Below are positions 10,931 through 22,504 of a stretch of DNA of 64,000 nt, one piece after another. A program made the position numbers and the translations under genes. The stretch lies in the NCBI GenBank assembly GCA_037178675.1, contig JAYMGJ010000321.1, forward strand, positions 1 to 64,000. The letters run 5' to 3'. This DNA is from Scleroderma bovista. Lineage: Eukaryota; Basidiomycota; Agaricomycetes; Boletales; Sclerodermataceae. The first letter of the stretch is position 1. Each line of letters opens with the position of its first letter. The notes under the pieces are model-generated. The model saw only the letters and a program-made list of their open reading frames with translations, did not search any database and was not told where the DNA came from.

Positions 10931-13900
10931 ATGAGCAACAGAGGCTATCGTGGCGCAGCAAGAGGTGGCCGAGGTGGTCCTCCTGGTGGACCAGGAACAG
11001 GACGAGGTTCTCCTGACCCGTACAGAGGACGTGGATCTCCTGATACTTTCAAGGGACGAGGGTCTCCCGGTTTTTCACCAGGCGACCGTGGAGGGAGAGG
11101 CAGTGATCGCGGAGGGGGGCGGGGGCGCCCTTTCCGTGCCAGAGCTCGAGCAGGGTAAGTGACCTCCATTTGTTCTCCCCCGGCGCTCAACTCTTTCCAC
11201 CACAGTATCTTCATGGCGGGGAGGCCCGCTACTGTGGATGCGCGCATCGCAAACAACTCGGACAAACAACTCGTTGCAAGTTTCCGTACTCAGAGACCTA
11301 ATCCTGATGAAATACCTCTGCGTCCCGACTTTGGAACAGCAGGAAAAGAAATCAAACTGCGCACCAACTTTTTCCCTGTTCGTATTCCAAAGGGTCCTTT
11401 GTACGAGTACGATGTCGCAATTGCGCCTGCTGCGGGGACCACTTCGCGTCGTGTGAAGCGTCGTATTTACCAACTTGCAGAACAAACAAGTGCATGGAAT
11501 CAGGCTGGCCTTTCGGGAAACGTGGCCCACGACGATAGCTCCAAATTGATCGCAGCTCGCACGCTTCCGCAGCCGTTAACAATCAAAGTACCGTATTATG
11601 ATGAAGACGAGCAAGGTCCACCTGCTACGGGTGGAAAGGAATATACACTGACCATCAAATTCACTAAAGAACTCGACACAAGTTGCATTACGAAGTACAT
11701 CCATCTCTTACCGTATCTTCTTCACCTTGTTGATCTTCTGTCAGTTATACTCAGGGTGATTCACAGTACCGCCATTATGACATCCTACCTGTTATTTCAG
11801 CGCTGAACGTAATTCTGGCGTCCAGTCCTGGGAGAACAGGTGTTGTTGTCGGAAGAAACAAGTACTTCTTTCGCGCTGCAGCAGAACCATTTTCCCTTGG
11901 CGGCGGTCTAGAAGCTTGGAAGGGTTTTTACTCCTCTGTCCGTCCTGCCCACCAGCAACTCTTGGTGAATGTAAATGTCTGCACGACAGCATTCTACATT
12001 GTCCAGAATTTGGCGAACGCTATGATGGAGTTCAGTCGCGCATCGTTTGGTGCGCGGATGAACGCGTTCTGTAAAGGAGTCAGGGTGCAGACTACCCACC
12101 TTGGTCACCGGAAGACAATCAAGGAGGTTTCCCATTTCAATGCCAAACAATACAAGTTCCGCGCCGAAGAATTCGGAGCGGATGTCACTGTCGAGCAATA
12201 TTTCAGAAGAAGTAAGTTGCTGCCCCTTGCCATCGACCTCCATTGATCGAAGGACCTGTAAAGAATACAACATCACGCTAAACCATCCTGACTTGCCACT
12301 TGTTAATGTTGGTGGAAAGGATAAGAAAATTCTGTTACCCCCCGAAGTTTGCAAAATATTGCCAGACCAACCTTTCCGAGGCAAGTTGACCGAAGAACAT
12401 ACTGCGAACATGATCACTATCGCCTGTCAACCTCCCAACATAAATGGTGAAGCTATTGTTAACCAGGGCCTTACTCACCTGTGTTTCCGTGGGGCCCAAC
12501 CAATCCTCCAGGCCTTCGGGACGAGCATCGGTTCCGAGATGGCAGTGGTTCCCGGTCGTATACTCCCCAGACCTGCCATCAAATATTCTCCGGCCGGTAG
12601 CCCCCCATCCATTGACGATAAAGCTTCGTGGAACCTTCGAGGAGTCAAATTCGCTGCCGGTGCCGCTCTTGATAAAATGGCCGTCCTTGTCATCAAGGAC
12701 GGGAAGAACAGAGATGAATTTGCAGGTCGAAGCGATCCAGAACTCCACGATGTGATTGACGGCTTTCGTAAAATGTGTGCCACTAGCGGCATGCGAGTCA
12801 CAGGACAACCGACCTACCTCGAAGCCAAACTTCCTCCCAAAAACCAGAGGGATCCCATGAGAAGGGATGCTATCAGTGCCATTCGGACCACCCTCCTCTC
12901 TATGCCGTCGAAGCCTAACATTATCATGGTCGTGCTCGCCGATGGCGACAAGGCAATATACGAAGGTCTTAAACACCTTTGTGACGTCTATATGGGCGTC
13001 CACACTGTATGTGTGCACTCTTCCAAAATCAGGAAGACAAACCCACAATATTATGCCAATGTGGCTCTTAAATTCAATATGAAACTGGGCGGTGTGAATC
13101 ACAGCTTGAGCGATCCCACCAGCAACAAGTTCCTAAATGCCATGCCTACCATGATAGTTGGCATGGATGTTACACACCCCGGACCCGGTAGTGCCAAGGG
13201 AACACGTATGTGGATGATTTACTCTTGTCCTGCATGTTGTGACGAAGTTCGTGTGATTAGCATCTATCGCAGCTGTTGTCGCAAGTTTTGACAACCAGTA
13301 CGCACAGTTTCCTGGCAGCCTTGAAATCCAAGAGACGAGGAAAGAGGTAAGGCGCCCATTTTTAGTGCACTATACTGGACAAATCATTGTCACTAGATGA
13401 TCACCAACTTGAAGGGCATGATGATCGAACGCATCGAGCTGTTCAAGCTCCGCAACAAGGGAAAACTGCCAGACCGTGTTCTGGTATATCGTGACGGTGT
13501 TTCTGAGGTTTGGGCGATGTTCTTGTTCTTGTTTTCTGAATCCGTTCACACCTTATACTCTATAGGGCCAATTCAATGTCGTCCGAGCGGAGGAACTCCC
13601 GGAGATTCGTAAAGCTTTCGTAAAGTTCGACAAGCCCAGGGAACCTTACAGGCCAAAACTTACCATTGTGATCTGCGGAAAGCGTCACCACACACGTTTC
13701 TATCCCACCGAGGAAGGCAATGCTGCTGGGGACGGAAACCCTCGTCCTGGGACAGTAGTCGATCGTGGTGTGACAGCTGTTTATGAATTTGACTTCTTCT
13801 TACAAGGTGTGTGCCTAAGTTGGTTCACTACGTACCCTCTTGACTTGGCCTTCGTGAAGCGCATGGTGGTTTACAAGGAACCACTCGACCGACACACTAC

Positions 13901-14200
13901 TACGTTGTTCACGACGAGATTGGTTTCGGAGCTGACGGGCTACAAGGATTGACCAATGCTCTCAGTTACATGTTCTCGCGCGCGACGAAGGCGGTCAGCC
14001 TGGTTTCTCCAGCATACTACGCTGACGTCGCCTGTGAGCGTGGCCGATGCTACCTGCGTAAGCTGCTGCACGGTTATGCCGGCGACGGTACTACCACTGT
14101 CAGTGGCAGCGGCGCGGAAGAGGATGTTATGAAGGAGGCTCAGCAGCTTTGGCATGGCGGTGTTCACAAGAGTCTCAAGGACACTATGTTCTATCTTTGA
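10931..14200 (+). CDS. AGO: Argonaute (RNA silencing effector, slicer residues present)
   Basis: Model: 10931-11154, 11206-11694, 11745-12211, 12264-13205, 13261-13346, 13397-13507, 13566-13806, 13860-14200; 966 aa, the usual fungal size. Residues 1-75 are RGG/GRG-rich, as in many Argonaute N-termini. Next come the ArgoN/L1 region (LGGGLEAWKGF), PAZ with YFRRKYNI and HPDLPLVNVG, MID, and PIWI. The PIWI catalytic residues are visible: Asp in VGMDVTHPG (near residue 694), Asp in YRDGVSEGQ (near 769) and His in YYVVHDEIGF (near 871). The protein should bind small RNAs and be able to cleave targets. All seven junctions rejoin conserved family sequence. It is convergent with the phosphoesterase pseudogene (225 bp between ends). 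Identification is strong; activity is inferred. Confidence 0.96.
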
Positions 14201-14424
14201 GTCTCCACTGCTCATTTTTTGGTTTCTTGTATTCTGCATGTATAAGCATTCTGACTGGTTCTAGGTTCATTTTCTTGTATTGCGAGCCCTGCAGTAACTT
14301 TCCCTCGATCTACTTGTCATAACTCACTTATAACGACTGCTGGGCAGAACATGTATTGTATTTCCTCTTGATATATCCAAATATGTGTGCATCTTGGGTG
14401 ACTACCATGTGGAATCTAAACGAC

Positions 14425-16082
14425 CTACTTGTATTCGTTGTTTAGCACAACCCCGGCCCGCGTGGTCTTATCATCCAACAAGATGTAAGTTTCAATTCCG
14501 TCGCTCGGCGCAGATGAACGAAAGATCAGAGAACGAATACCTCTGCCCCAGCCTTCCTTGCTATACCCACCATACCTTGAGAAAATGCAATGATCAATAT
14601 CATAGCATACTAGAAGGGAAGAGTATACCCAGAATGCTTGCTGAAGCAGAAGATCACATCATATCATGGTTCACGAGCACACCATTCGTCCCCATGGTCT
14701 AATCATGCCAAGTTAGAGTGCAGCACACGATGTAATCATCAACCCACCGTGACCAGATATTACTACTCTCAAATTCCTGACACGGGTGTTGAGCGTATCC
14801 CAGAACGCATGATCATTGCCTTCGGATCTAGGATCCATTGATGCCTCTTGTCCCAGTGCATCCGCTGGAATGTGAATGTTCGGAACTAGTTCGTAGTAGT
14901 AGTATTGTTGTTATTTGTGCTCACCATTGAGCCCAGGATTGGCGGTGCTGTTTAGGTTTCCTTGCAATGCTTGAATCGCATGTCTGCGGCTATCTGTTCC
15001 ATGCTCTACTCGGCATCGAGCCAAAATCCTTACGGGGGTATATGAACAAAGGCAAGTGCACTCCGTGAGTCTGCGCTTCCCCATACAGCGTCCATAGCCT
15101 CTGTTTCGTTTTCAATCTATCTTGCCACAGATTCATCTACCCAGTCTGGAATCGGGGTGCCATCTGTGTTGACTCCACTTATGGATCGCCTTAGAAGAGC
15201 CGTGCGTCAACGTACTACCAATGTCACAATTACCTCGTGAGTCAAAAAACCACATGACCAGAACGGGAGAGATATCTGCAGCAATGGAGTTATCGCGCAA
15301 TGGTACGAAGTATTATTTGTACCTGTCTCCTTTTCATATACAGGGACCCAGTAGTTACCTGGACCCCCTGTCCCACCAACTTTGGCTGGTGAATGACGGG
15401 TGTAGCTGAGTGGAGCCTGGGATGTTTCCCTTGCGAGCTCCTCCATATGGGTAATGTTCACTTGGTTATCATGATTCTTCCGGTCGTTCCATTCGGTAAG
15501 CCATCTCAGAGTACCCGACGGTAGGAAGCAAGACCTACTCCGTGCGTGGAAGAGAAGGGAACCTTGGCGTCATTCAATGATTGCACTATGGTGTCAATGA
15601 GCCTGGTAGAGTTTTCGTGAAATGTGTCTAACGCGGACAACTAGTGAGCAATGCCACAACAATATCTCCGATGGACGTACTTTCTCCCGTGATGAGATCC
15701 CCGTGGATGGCCCTATCAAGTGAACTGGTCGAAAGGCCATTCAACGTCGACTAAATTGTGAACCTTACACATAGTCAGGCTGTTCGATGGCCAGTGCCGC
15801 TTTGCTCAGTTGTGAAGTGTCGATGTCTTGCTGTGGACCCCACGTATCCCAAGGATTCTCTCCGTAATGGATGTCGGCGAAAACCATTAGTCTAAATGAC
15901 CCATCTTGTCGGAACGTAATGCAAGGTTTGCCAGGGTAAGGGTTGAGTACTGTCGTTTTAGGTTCGATCGTACTGAACACGTACGGGGGAGGTTCATCCC
16001 AAATTGTAGGCAGCGCCCGCCGTGACTGTAGAACACAGAGAATAAAGAACACAACAGCCATACAAAGCAGTGCAGGAGCCAT
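14425..16082 (-). pseudogene. Dcr2-like calcineurin-type metallophosphoesterase with two in-frame stops
   Basis: Minus-strand model: 16082-15769, 15712-15681, 15627-15539, 15476-15323, 15275-15234, 15172-15034, 14983-14925, 14864-14748, 14698-14629, 14575-14425; 389 codons including the final stop. It starts with a hydrophobic anchor (residues 1-20), then FADIHYGE, GDLITGE, GNHD and GHDHGDEW, the metal-binding set of this superfamily. Nine introns of 47-62 nt all have GT..AG ends and rejoin a family-like protein. Two codons break it: TAG at 15119-15117 (codon about 229, where the family has an aromatic residue) and TGA at 14666-14664 (codon about 327, before YDVIFCF). Full splice conservation with two stops suggests recent inactivation, or sequencing error. 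Assignment to the Dcr2/purple-acid-like group is from remembered family motifs. Confidence 0.85.
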
Positions 16083-17159
16083 GAAGTTCAGGAAACAAAA
16101 CTGTTGAACCTCAGAGGAGAGACGATTCGGAGAACGTACCATAATATTGCCCGCATGGCCGAATGATAAACCGTATTTGATACTACTGTACATTTGGAAG
16201 TTTTTCAGGTCTATGATACATCCGCCTTGCTACGGTTCACTGGGTTTGTATATTTATGATCATCCGATCCAACACGACCATCATGTACGTGGATACTAGT
16301 AATACATACATCCGCCAAAGTCTATGCCAAAGCCCTCGAAAACATGTCCAATTTACCTACTACTATATGCTCGTTAGAACACTGCCCCAGATCTGTATGA
16401 CCCATTCTCTCTTGTATAGCCAATTAACGAGATCTCCCACATGCGATCCTTCGGCGTGAACATGTCATGATCAGTGGCAGTAGACCGGCTAAGAAGGCGA
16501 TGCTGTCATAGTAATAGGTGGCGATTGGGAAAAATTATATGCATGCGATCGTCTGGCAAGGGGTAGGTGTAGTGCTTTTACCTTGAATTATTCTATGAAG
16601 TACTGCCATTTAGTTGATCGCAAGTACGTACACGGCCAACTACGGGCACCATGAGAAAGGCTAGTAAGCGATCCCTCGATACAGCATGTACTGTGTACGC
16701 ATGTACGCATGATTGATACATGATACTGATGCATATTGGGCGGTGTAACAGCTCTCTTGCGCTTGGCAAAGCCCTCTCATTGGCCGAGCATGGCTTACCC
16801 AGCCACTTTAACCACACAGAGGTTGTCATACTAGTACCCTGTCTCTTCCAACCCAGCACTAATAAAGTCAGGGACAGCAGCAGTAGCCCCGCACTTCGTC
16901 ATCTCGCATCAATAGATGGATTCAAGTCGGCCACGCCCAAGCCACGCCTCCATTTTTTGGACGCTTGTCGCTTCATATGGAAGCGAGGCGAGGTGAATAT
17001 CATGTGCCACGATGAAATCCAACCGCATTACAGCCTATGTACCTTGATCAAGCTCGCTAATCAGTCCGAGCTAACGGGCGCTTTTCAGAGCGTGGTGGAG
17101 TACAAATATTCGGCTCACCATCAGAGTAGGTAATTGCCCCCTTCTCCCTCTTCTTTACG
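16083..17159. other. Intergenic region; its right part is duplicated upstream of the second phosphatase gene
   Basis: No gene recognised. The stretch from about 16755 to 17159 shares blocks with 22045-22504, for example TTGCGCTTGGCAA, CATTTTTTGG, GCATATGTACCTTGA-like and CCCCTTCTC, in the same order before each phosphatase ATG. This is the upstream portion of one duplicated unit. Confidence 0.5.
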
Positions 17160-18714
17160 ATGGTCAACGCGTCGACACTCATCGGTGTTGTGTTGGTGGC
17201 TCGTCATGGCGATCGCTCTTCAACGGTCTATCAAGATCCTTCTAACTACAATTCTGTACAGGGCTACTTGACACCTTTGGGCGCTGTACGTTTGTCGAAC
17301 TTGAGACGTATGACAATGTCAACTCACTTCTTGCACAGAGCCAAGAGTATGAATTGGGACAGTTCCTCCGGAACACCTACCTCGACCCTCAGTCATCTTG
17401 TTACATCCAAGGAATAAATACCGATATAGTGGACGTGGATCAACTCTATATCCGCGCTGATGCTGGTGGAGGCGACGTCATCCTTGACTCTGCCTATGCT
17501 CTCACGCAAGGGCTCTACCCGCCAACACCAGAGTCCACCATCACCTTGGCTAATGGGCAGGTGGTCACTTCCCCCCTTGGTGGTTACCAGTATGTACCTG
17601 TAGAGTCCCTGGAATACTGGCAGGCCCCCTCCCTTACAAGTTGGATGGAGTGTAACGTATGTCTTGTAAATTCACAGCTAGAAGTCTATAACCTCTTCCA
17701 ATCAGTACTTCCAACTCCATTTGGGCCGCGTGAACACCGGTGCCGCCTTCAAGGCTATTTCCACTACGGCTGCTCCCTTCCTCCAAGCAGTCACACCTTA
17801 CCTGAACGGCATGAACAGCAGTTTCCTCAACATGGTGCGTTGATTTGGCCGATCTACTCCTCTCACGGCCCTGAACCTTTTTGTAGTGGAACGTAAGTTA
17901 TCCAGAGAGTATTACTGCTCCACCTTTTGAATGTTTTCGTTGGTCAGATTTACGACTACCTTAATGTTCAATATACGCACAACAAAACATTCTATGATGT
18001 TTTCCCCCAGACCCTCATGGAGCAAGCTCGGTACTACGCCGATCTCCATGAAAAAAATATCTTCACGGACACCGCACAAAACGCCGTCGGTCAAAGTAAG
18101 CACATAAGCACATCTCAATGTTCAATAATTTTCTCAATTTCATTTCTAGTTCCCATTCGTACTCTCTGGCCCGAGATATTCTGGTCATTAGGCAACATGA
18201 CCCTGTCCAACAATACAGTGAAACTGGCCCTGACGGAAGTTGATTATAAGCCATTCATTTCCATGTTCAACGTGACGAATGCTACAGTCACCGATCCTGA
18301 TATTGGCGGAATTGGTCTGTGTGCTTTCTCTTTGTCCATTTTGAGTATTTACGTTTGGGATGTTGCAGTGGATTATGCCTCGGTTGTCGCGTTCGAGCTT
18401 TGGCAAAGTACTCAGGGCCAATACAATGTCACCATGAAGTTCAAGAATGGAACAAATGACGATCAATTCCGCCAGCTGAAGATGTGGGGTCACGATAGCC
18501 TTGGTCTAGACGAGTTAAAACATGACCTTTTCGTACGTTCCTGATCTCTCCTCGTTTCATTCAACTGATTTCTGGGGACCATGTTTAGTGGACAACCATC
18601 AACTCGACGATTAATTGGTGTTTCTCTTGCAATCAAACCGTAACGCGTGGATGTGCCGTATTCGACTACAGTAACGATCCTTTCCTTCACCCTAATTCTA
18701 CTGGAGGTGCATAG
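17160..18714 (+). CDS. Histidine-phosphatase superfamily (acid-phosphatase-like) protein, paralog 1
   Basis: Model: 17160-17285, 17339-17656, 17706-17834, 17887-17892 (6-nt micro-exon TGGAAC), 17948-18095, 18150-18314, 18369-18532, 18589-18714; 393 aa. The N-terminal motif RHGDRSS (residues 15-21) corresponds to the RHGxR phosphohistidine loop of branch 2. The region RADAGGGDVILDSA and the Cys-containing C-terminal WCFSC also match a fungal family I recall from basidiomycetes. The usual C-terminal HD proton donor is not recognisable: the equivalent stretch reads LTEVDYKPFISMFNV. There is no clear signal peptide with this start. Substrate and activity are unknown. Three paralogs in the window share the same exon plan. 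Confidence 0.88.
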
Positions 18715-21700
18715 ATGCGGCTCTGGTTTGTAACATCATAGTGAAATGTTAAGTGTTTTGGAAATTGATTGCAGTACAGCCAATGTACTGCTATGATTGA
18801 GGATATGCTATAAGTTGGTCTTAGCCCCACAATTATTATAACTTATAATTGGGTCATAGGGAAGTATCCGTGGCATGGCACTTGAGGCAGCCCCTCCAGT
18901 TAGTTAGTTTCCAGTCGCATTTAGGAATTGACCACCGTACTACAATGTCATTGCGTCATTGTCGTGCCCCGGTGGTCCTTGCCTCTGGCTTACATTAGAC
19001 AGTCAGAGATGGCCAAGAAGCGGTCCAAGCCAGCCACAACATCCATCAGATCAGCTTGCCAACCTCACCCACCAACCCCGGCCGGTGACAAAGTTGATAA
19101 TCAACTTGCCCATCTGATCTCTGCATTTTCGCATTACCTGCTCAGATGCATGGAGAGGGTATACAGCCTAGCAATTCTGAGAGGTGATCTGACACTAGAA
19201 CTGAAGAGGCTGATGCTCGTAGACTCGTAATCAAAGACATGGCCAAGAAATCCTACTAAATGCTATGTATCTGACAACGAGAAGACTGGCCGAGCGCGTC
19301 ATCACCTTGTTTACAAGGTCACTACCACTGGAAATGCCACGTGGATGGTACGATTTTTGAACGCCCGCGAGGGTGTTGCTTTTTGTACGCCGTTTCAAAG
19401 TTCAATTCCCGATGCCATCGCGTTGAGGCTGAGTAAATATTGTTCTGTATGATGGCTGTATCTAACGCTGCCAACCGTTTGCTTTCCTGTCGCAAATGTT
19501 TACTTGGGTGTTGTGTTAATGACCTGTCATCAAAGTCCCGCAAGAGTCTGATGTTGTTTCGTCCTCGGCTGTGCGATAAGGCAACGTATAGTAGGTTGGA
19601 GGGCGCGAGTTCAAACGTCGGAGCCTGAGGATTGGAGTTGTTGGAGTTGTCGTCGTCGTGGTGGCTGTGGTCGAAGTTGTGGTTGTAGCCATGATCGATA
19701 GTCTGTGAACACATAATGTGCACAGGGCATCATGGACAATTGTTACGTCCTTGAGACTATGCAAAGGACATATAGTGCCATCAGACTTCAAAGTGTCTTG
19801 AAGGTTCAAGACGGGAGAAACCAACCTACATTGTAAACAAGGTGGCTGCCGGCGCACTTAAGCTCGGCCGTATTGAATCACAAAATCACTTTGCTTACAA
19901 ATGTCACTGCCACTGGATTTTTTTTTCGTCATCCGCGAATATCATGGTTTCAAGAAGCGCCGAAAGTCCGTATATATGAAAAATGTCTCAGCAGCTCCGA
20001 CAGGAGACTAACGCGAGGGTAATATTAACATGGTGTCTGGCTCCGTAAACAAGGTGCCTGCCGTCTACGACAGCGCTATAGTTCTGGATGGCTCAACAGT
20101 CAACTGAAGCAAGTCCATCACCTTACGACACAGCTCGCAAACATTTTTGATTATTGACAATGATTTGAAGGTTTTCGCCAGTGATACTTACAGTCGCTTT
20201 GGCATCCCGCAGACTCGGTAGGTGTGTTGAAAGGAAAATTTGCTGCGTTAACTTCTATTTGGTCCATTTGATACGATGCAGAGTACCGTACCTGCTATTC
20301 ACTTCTCACCGGGCCTGTATCGAAGGAATCAACTAATGAAAGATGCGTTGGGGACCTTGGTATACCGGCCCAGTTGCAATCGCAACCATGCGGATATAAA
20401 ATACGTCAACAGTCGCTCAACCACATTTATCTCGCCAGCGCTAGAGAGATCTCCCACATCCAATCTATGATAAGGTGTGAACGTATCATCGGAAAGTAGA
20501 CTGGGGATCCCAAGGTCCCAAGAAGGTGATTCAAGGAAACAGGTGTATGGATATTTAATATTTGAATAAACAGTCGGTCATATAGATCGGCCGAGGAAAC
20601 AAGCTGTCACTGCTACAACTACGCTACGCGATTACCACCAAAGATGAGTATACGATGCGTGCTGTAGTCATGGCTTAACAGTTCGATCATAGCTAGCTAG
20701 GGAACAGCATTGGATTATCAGCCCTTTTCTATCTTCCTACAAAGCACTGTACCGACCATGCATACATCTGCTAGAGGTGCTCCCAGAAAACCGGTGATGT
20801 ACACGGTACGTGAAGAAAACATTATCGGCATAGATTCGGAAATTGACATTCACCTTGTCTACGTTTAGAAGAAAAATGCGCTTAAATTTCATCGACGAGG
20901 CCATCTTCAGGGGGAATGCACGCTACACGCACAATGAGCCATAGCATGGGAAGACCGCTCAATCCTCCCAACGAACTGATATGATCGCCTGCCATATCTG
21001 TTGGACAAGCATGGGACTAAAGAGCAGGGATGGTAGAACACCAGCGCCGTCAGTAGTGTTTAATGAGGACTGCGATGTCTTATCATCTGTACCTCCTGCT
21101 TTTCCCCTGCACCTGACTACAGAGCGGTGATCACCGTGACCTAAGTTAGACTGGTTCTGGGATGAGTGTTGCAGCTAAGATGCTTGGTATATCCGTGAAG
21201 GGTAGGCCAAGCGCAGGGTAAGGCATTGGCAGGGGTACTGCCAAGTCTTCTGAAAAGGTTGTCGAATGAACAACCACATTTCAATAAGACATGAAGGTCT
21301 GCATCATCCGGAAGGTGGTATCTGGATTCGGCCTGTGGGAGTCGGCGTCGGTGTGTCGGTGTACATGTATGCAATAGGGCAGGGGGAAGGGTTACTGTCA
21401 TCACTGTCTAAACTACTTGCTCCGGAAGAGATCTCGGGTCCGCGGTGTCATGGCAGCAGGGCGCAGATTTGATGCAATGATCAGGCTGGCATTGGGATGT
21501 GGATTCGACATGATTGGACCTGAAGGAAATGCGGCGAGGTCACTATGTTTGCATCTGGTGTATACGCGATACCAGGAATGTACATGTCCATCAACACAGT
21601 GCTTGATGATAATCCACGTGGACTATATGTACTCACAGGGTTGTTTGGCATCCTCCATAAATGGATGGAATATCCAGATCGGCGGCTGTCAAGCTGGCGA

Positions 21701-22466
21701 ACGGACCACCGTGTGGTTCTTGCTAATCTGTTGTTGGTTGGGCGACGTCTCCGAAGACTGTGAATCGAAGATAAACTGAACGAATATATGGAACTGAGGG
21801 ACGTGATGTTAGCTCGAAAGGACAAGTTTCCAGAGATCTGAGTGGAGGAGTTCAATTAGGCTTCGTCACTTTGCTAAATTTGGATATGTAAGTTTAGTTT
21901 TCGACGTCGCGGTCATTACGTCTGGGCCCGCCGACTACAGGGGCTCACATTCCTACGATTTGCGGCTCTGCAAGGAACATTGGCAAGCAAGGCGGCACAT
22001 TGTCTATGAAAAAGGCAGGAAGACCCCTGCGTCGCTGCAGCATGGACCTTTTTGCGCTTGGCAAGACCATCTCACTGGCCTGGCACCAGTTACAGTTTAC
22101 GCAGTCACTTCCAAACGGAGCCATACCTTATTCCTCACAGACCAGTGCTTTGCCAACTGTCAATCAGCAGGAAACCCTTTTCCATAGGATGATGTTGAAT
22201 TCTGGAAGGTAGACATAGCGCGACTTGCCTATTATGTACATACTAATCTCCTAAACTCTCCTGTGGACTCAAACTTTCTGCCACCATTTTTTGGTTTGAA
22301 GCAGGCTGAACATATATGAGCCATTATTGCGCCATGATTCAATCCAGCCTCGGCATCACAGCATATGTACCTTGAAGCTCCCTTTAGTCCAAGCTAACCG
22401 CCTACTGGAGATGGTGAAATATAAGTAGATGATTCGGCTCGTCATCAGCGTAGGTACTCATCCCCT

Positions 22467-22501
<35 letters not shown>

Positions 22502-22504
22502 CCA
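18715..22504. other. Intergenic region between two phosphatase paralogs
   Basis: No supported gene. Around 19640-19700 a GTTGTGG/GTCGTCGTC-rich stretch gives a Thr-rich minus-strand ORF typical of simple sequence. GTAAACAAGGTG followed by CTGCCG occurs at 19833-19851 and 20045-20063. The right end, from about 22045, resembles the upstream region of paralog 1. Confidence 0.5.
22467..22492 (+). repeat. (TC)n microsatellite in the 5' leader of paralog 2
   Basis: Thirteen uninterrupted TC units end 12 bases before the ATG at 22505. The matching position before paralog 1 has only a short pyrimidine stretch, so the array grew after the duplication or shrank in the other copy. Confidence 0.9.

Noticed and set aside
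12335..13102. 255-aa minus-strand ORF
   Set aside because: It is the antisense shadow of the Argonaute coding exon.
19516..19857. Thr-rich 113-aa minus-strand ORF
   Set aside because: Simple-sequence translation with no conserved part.
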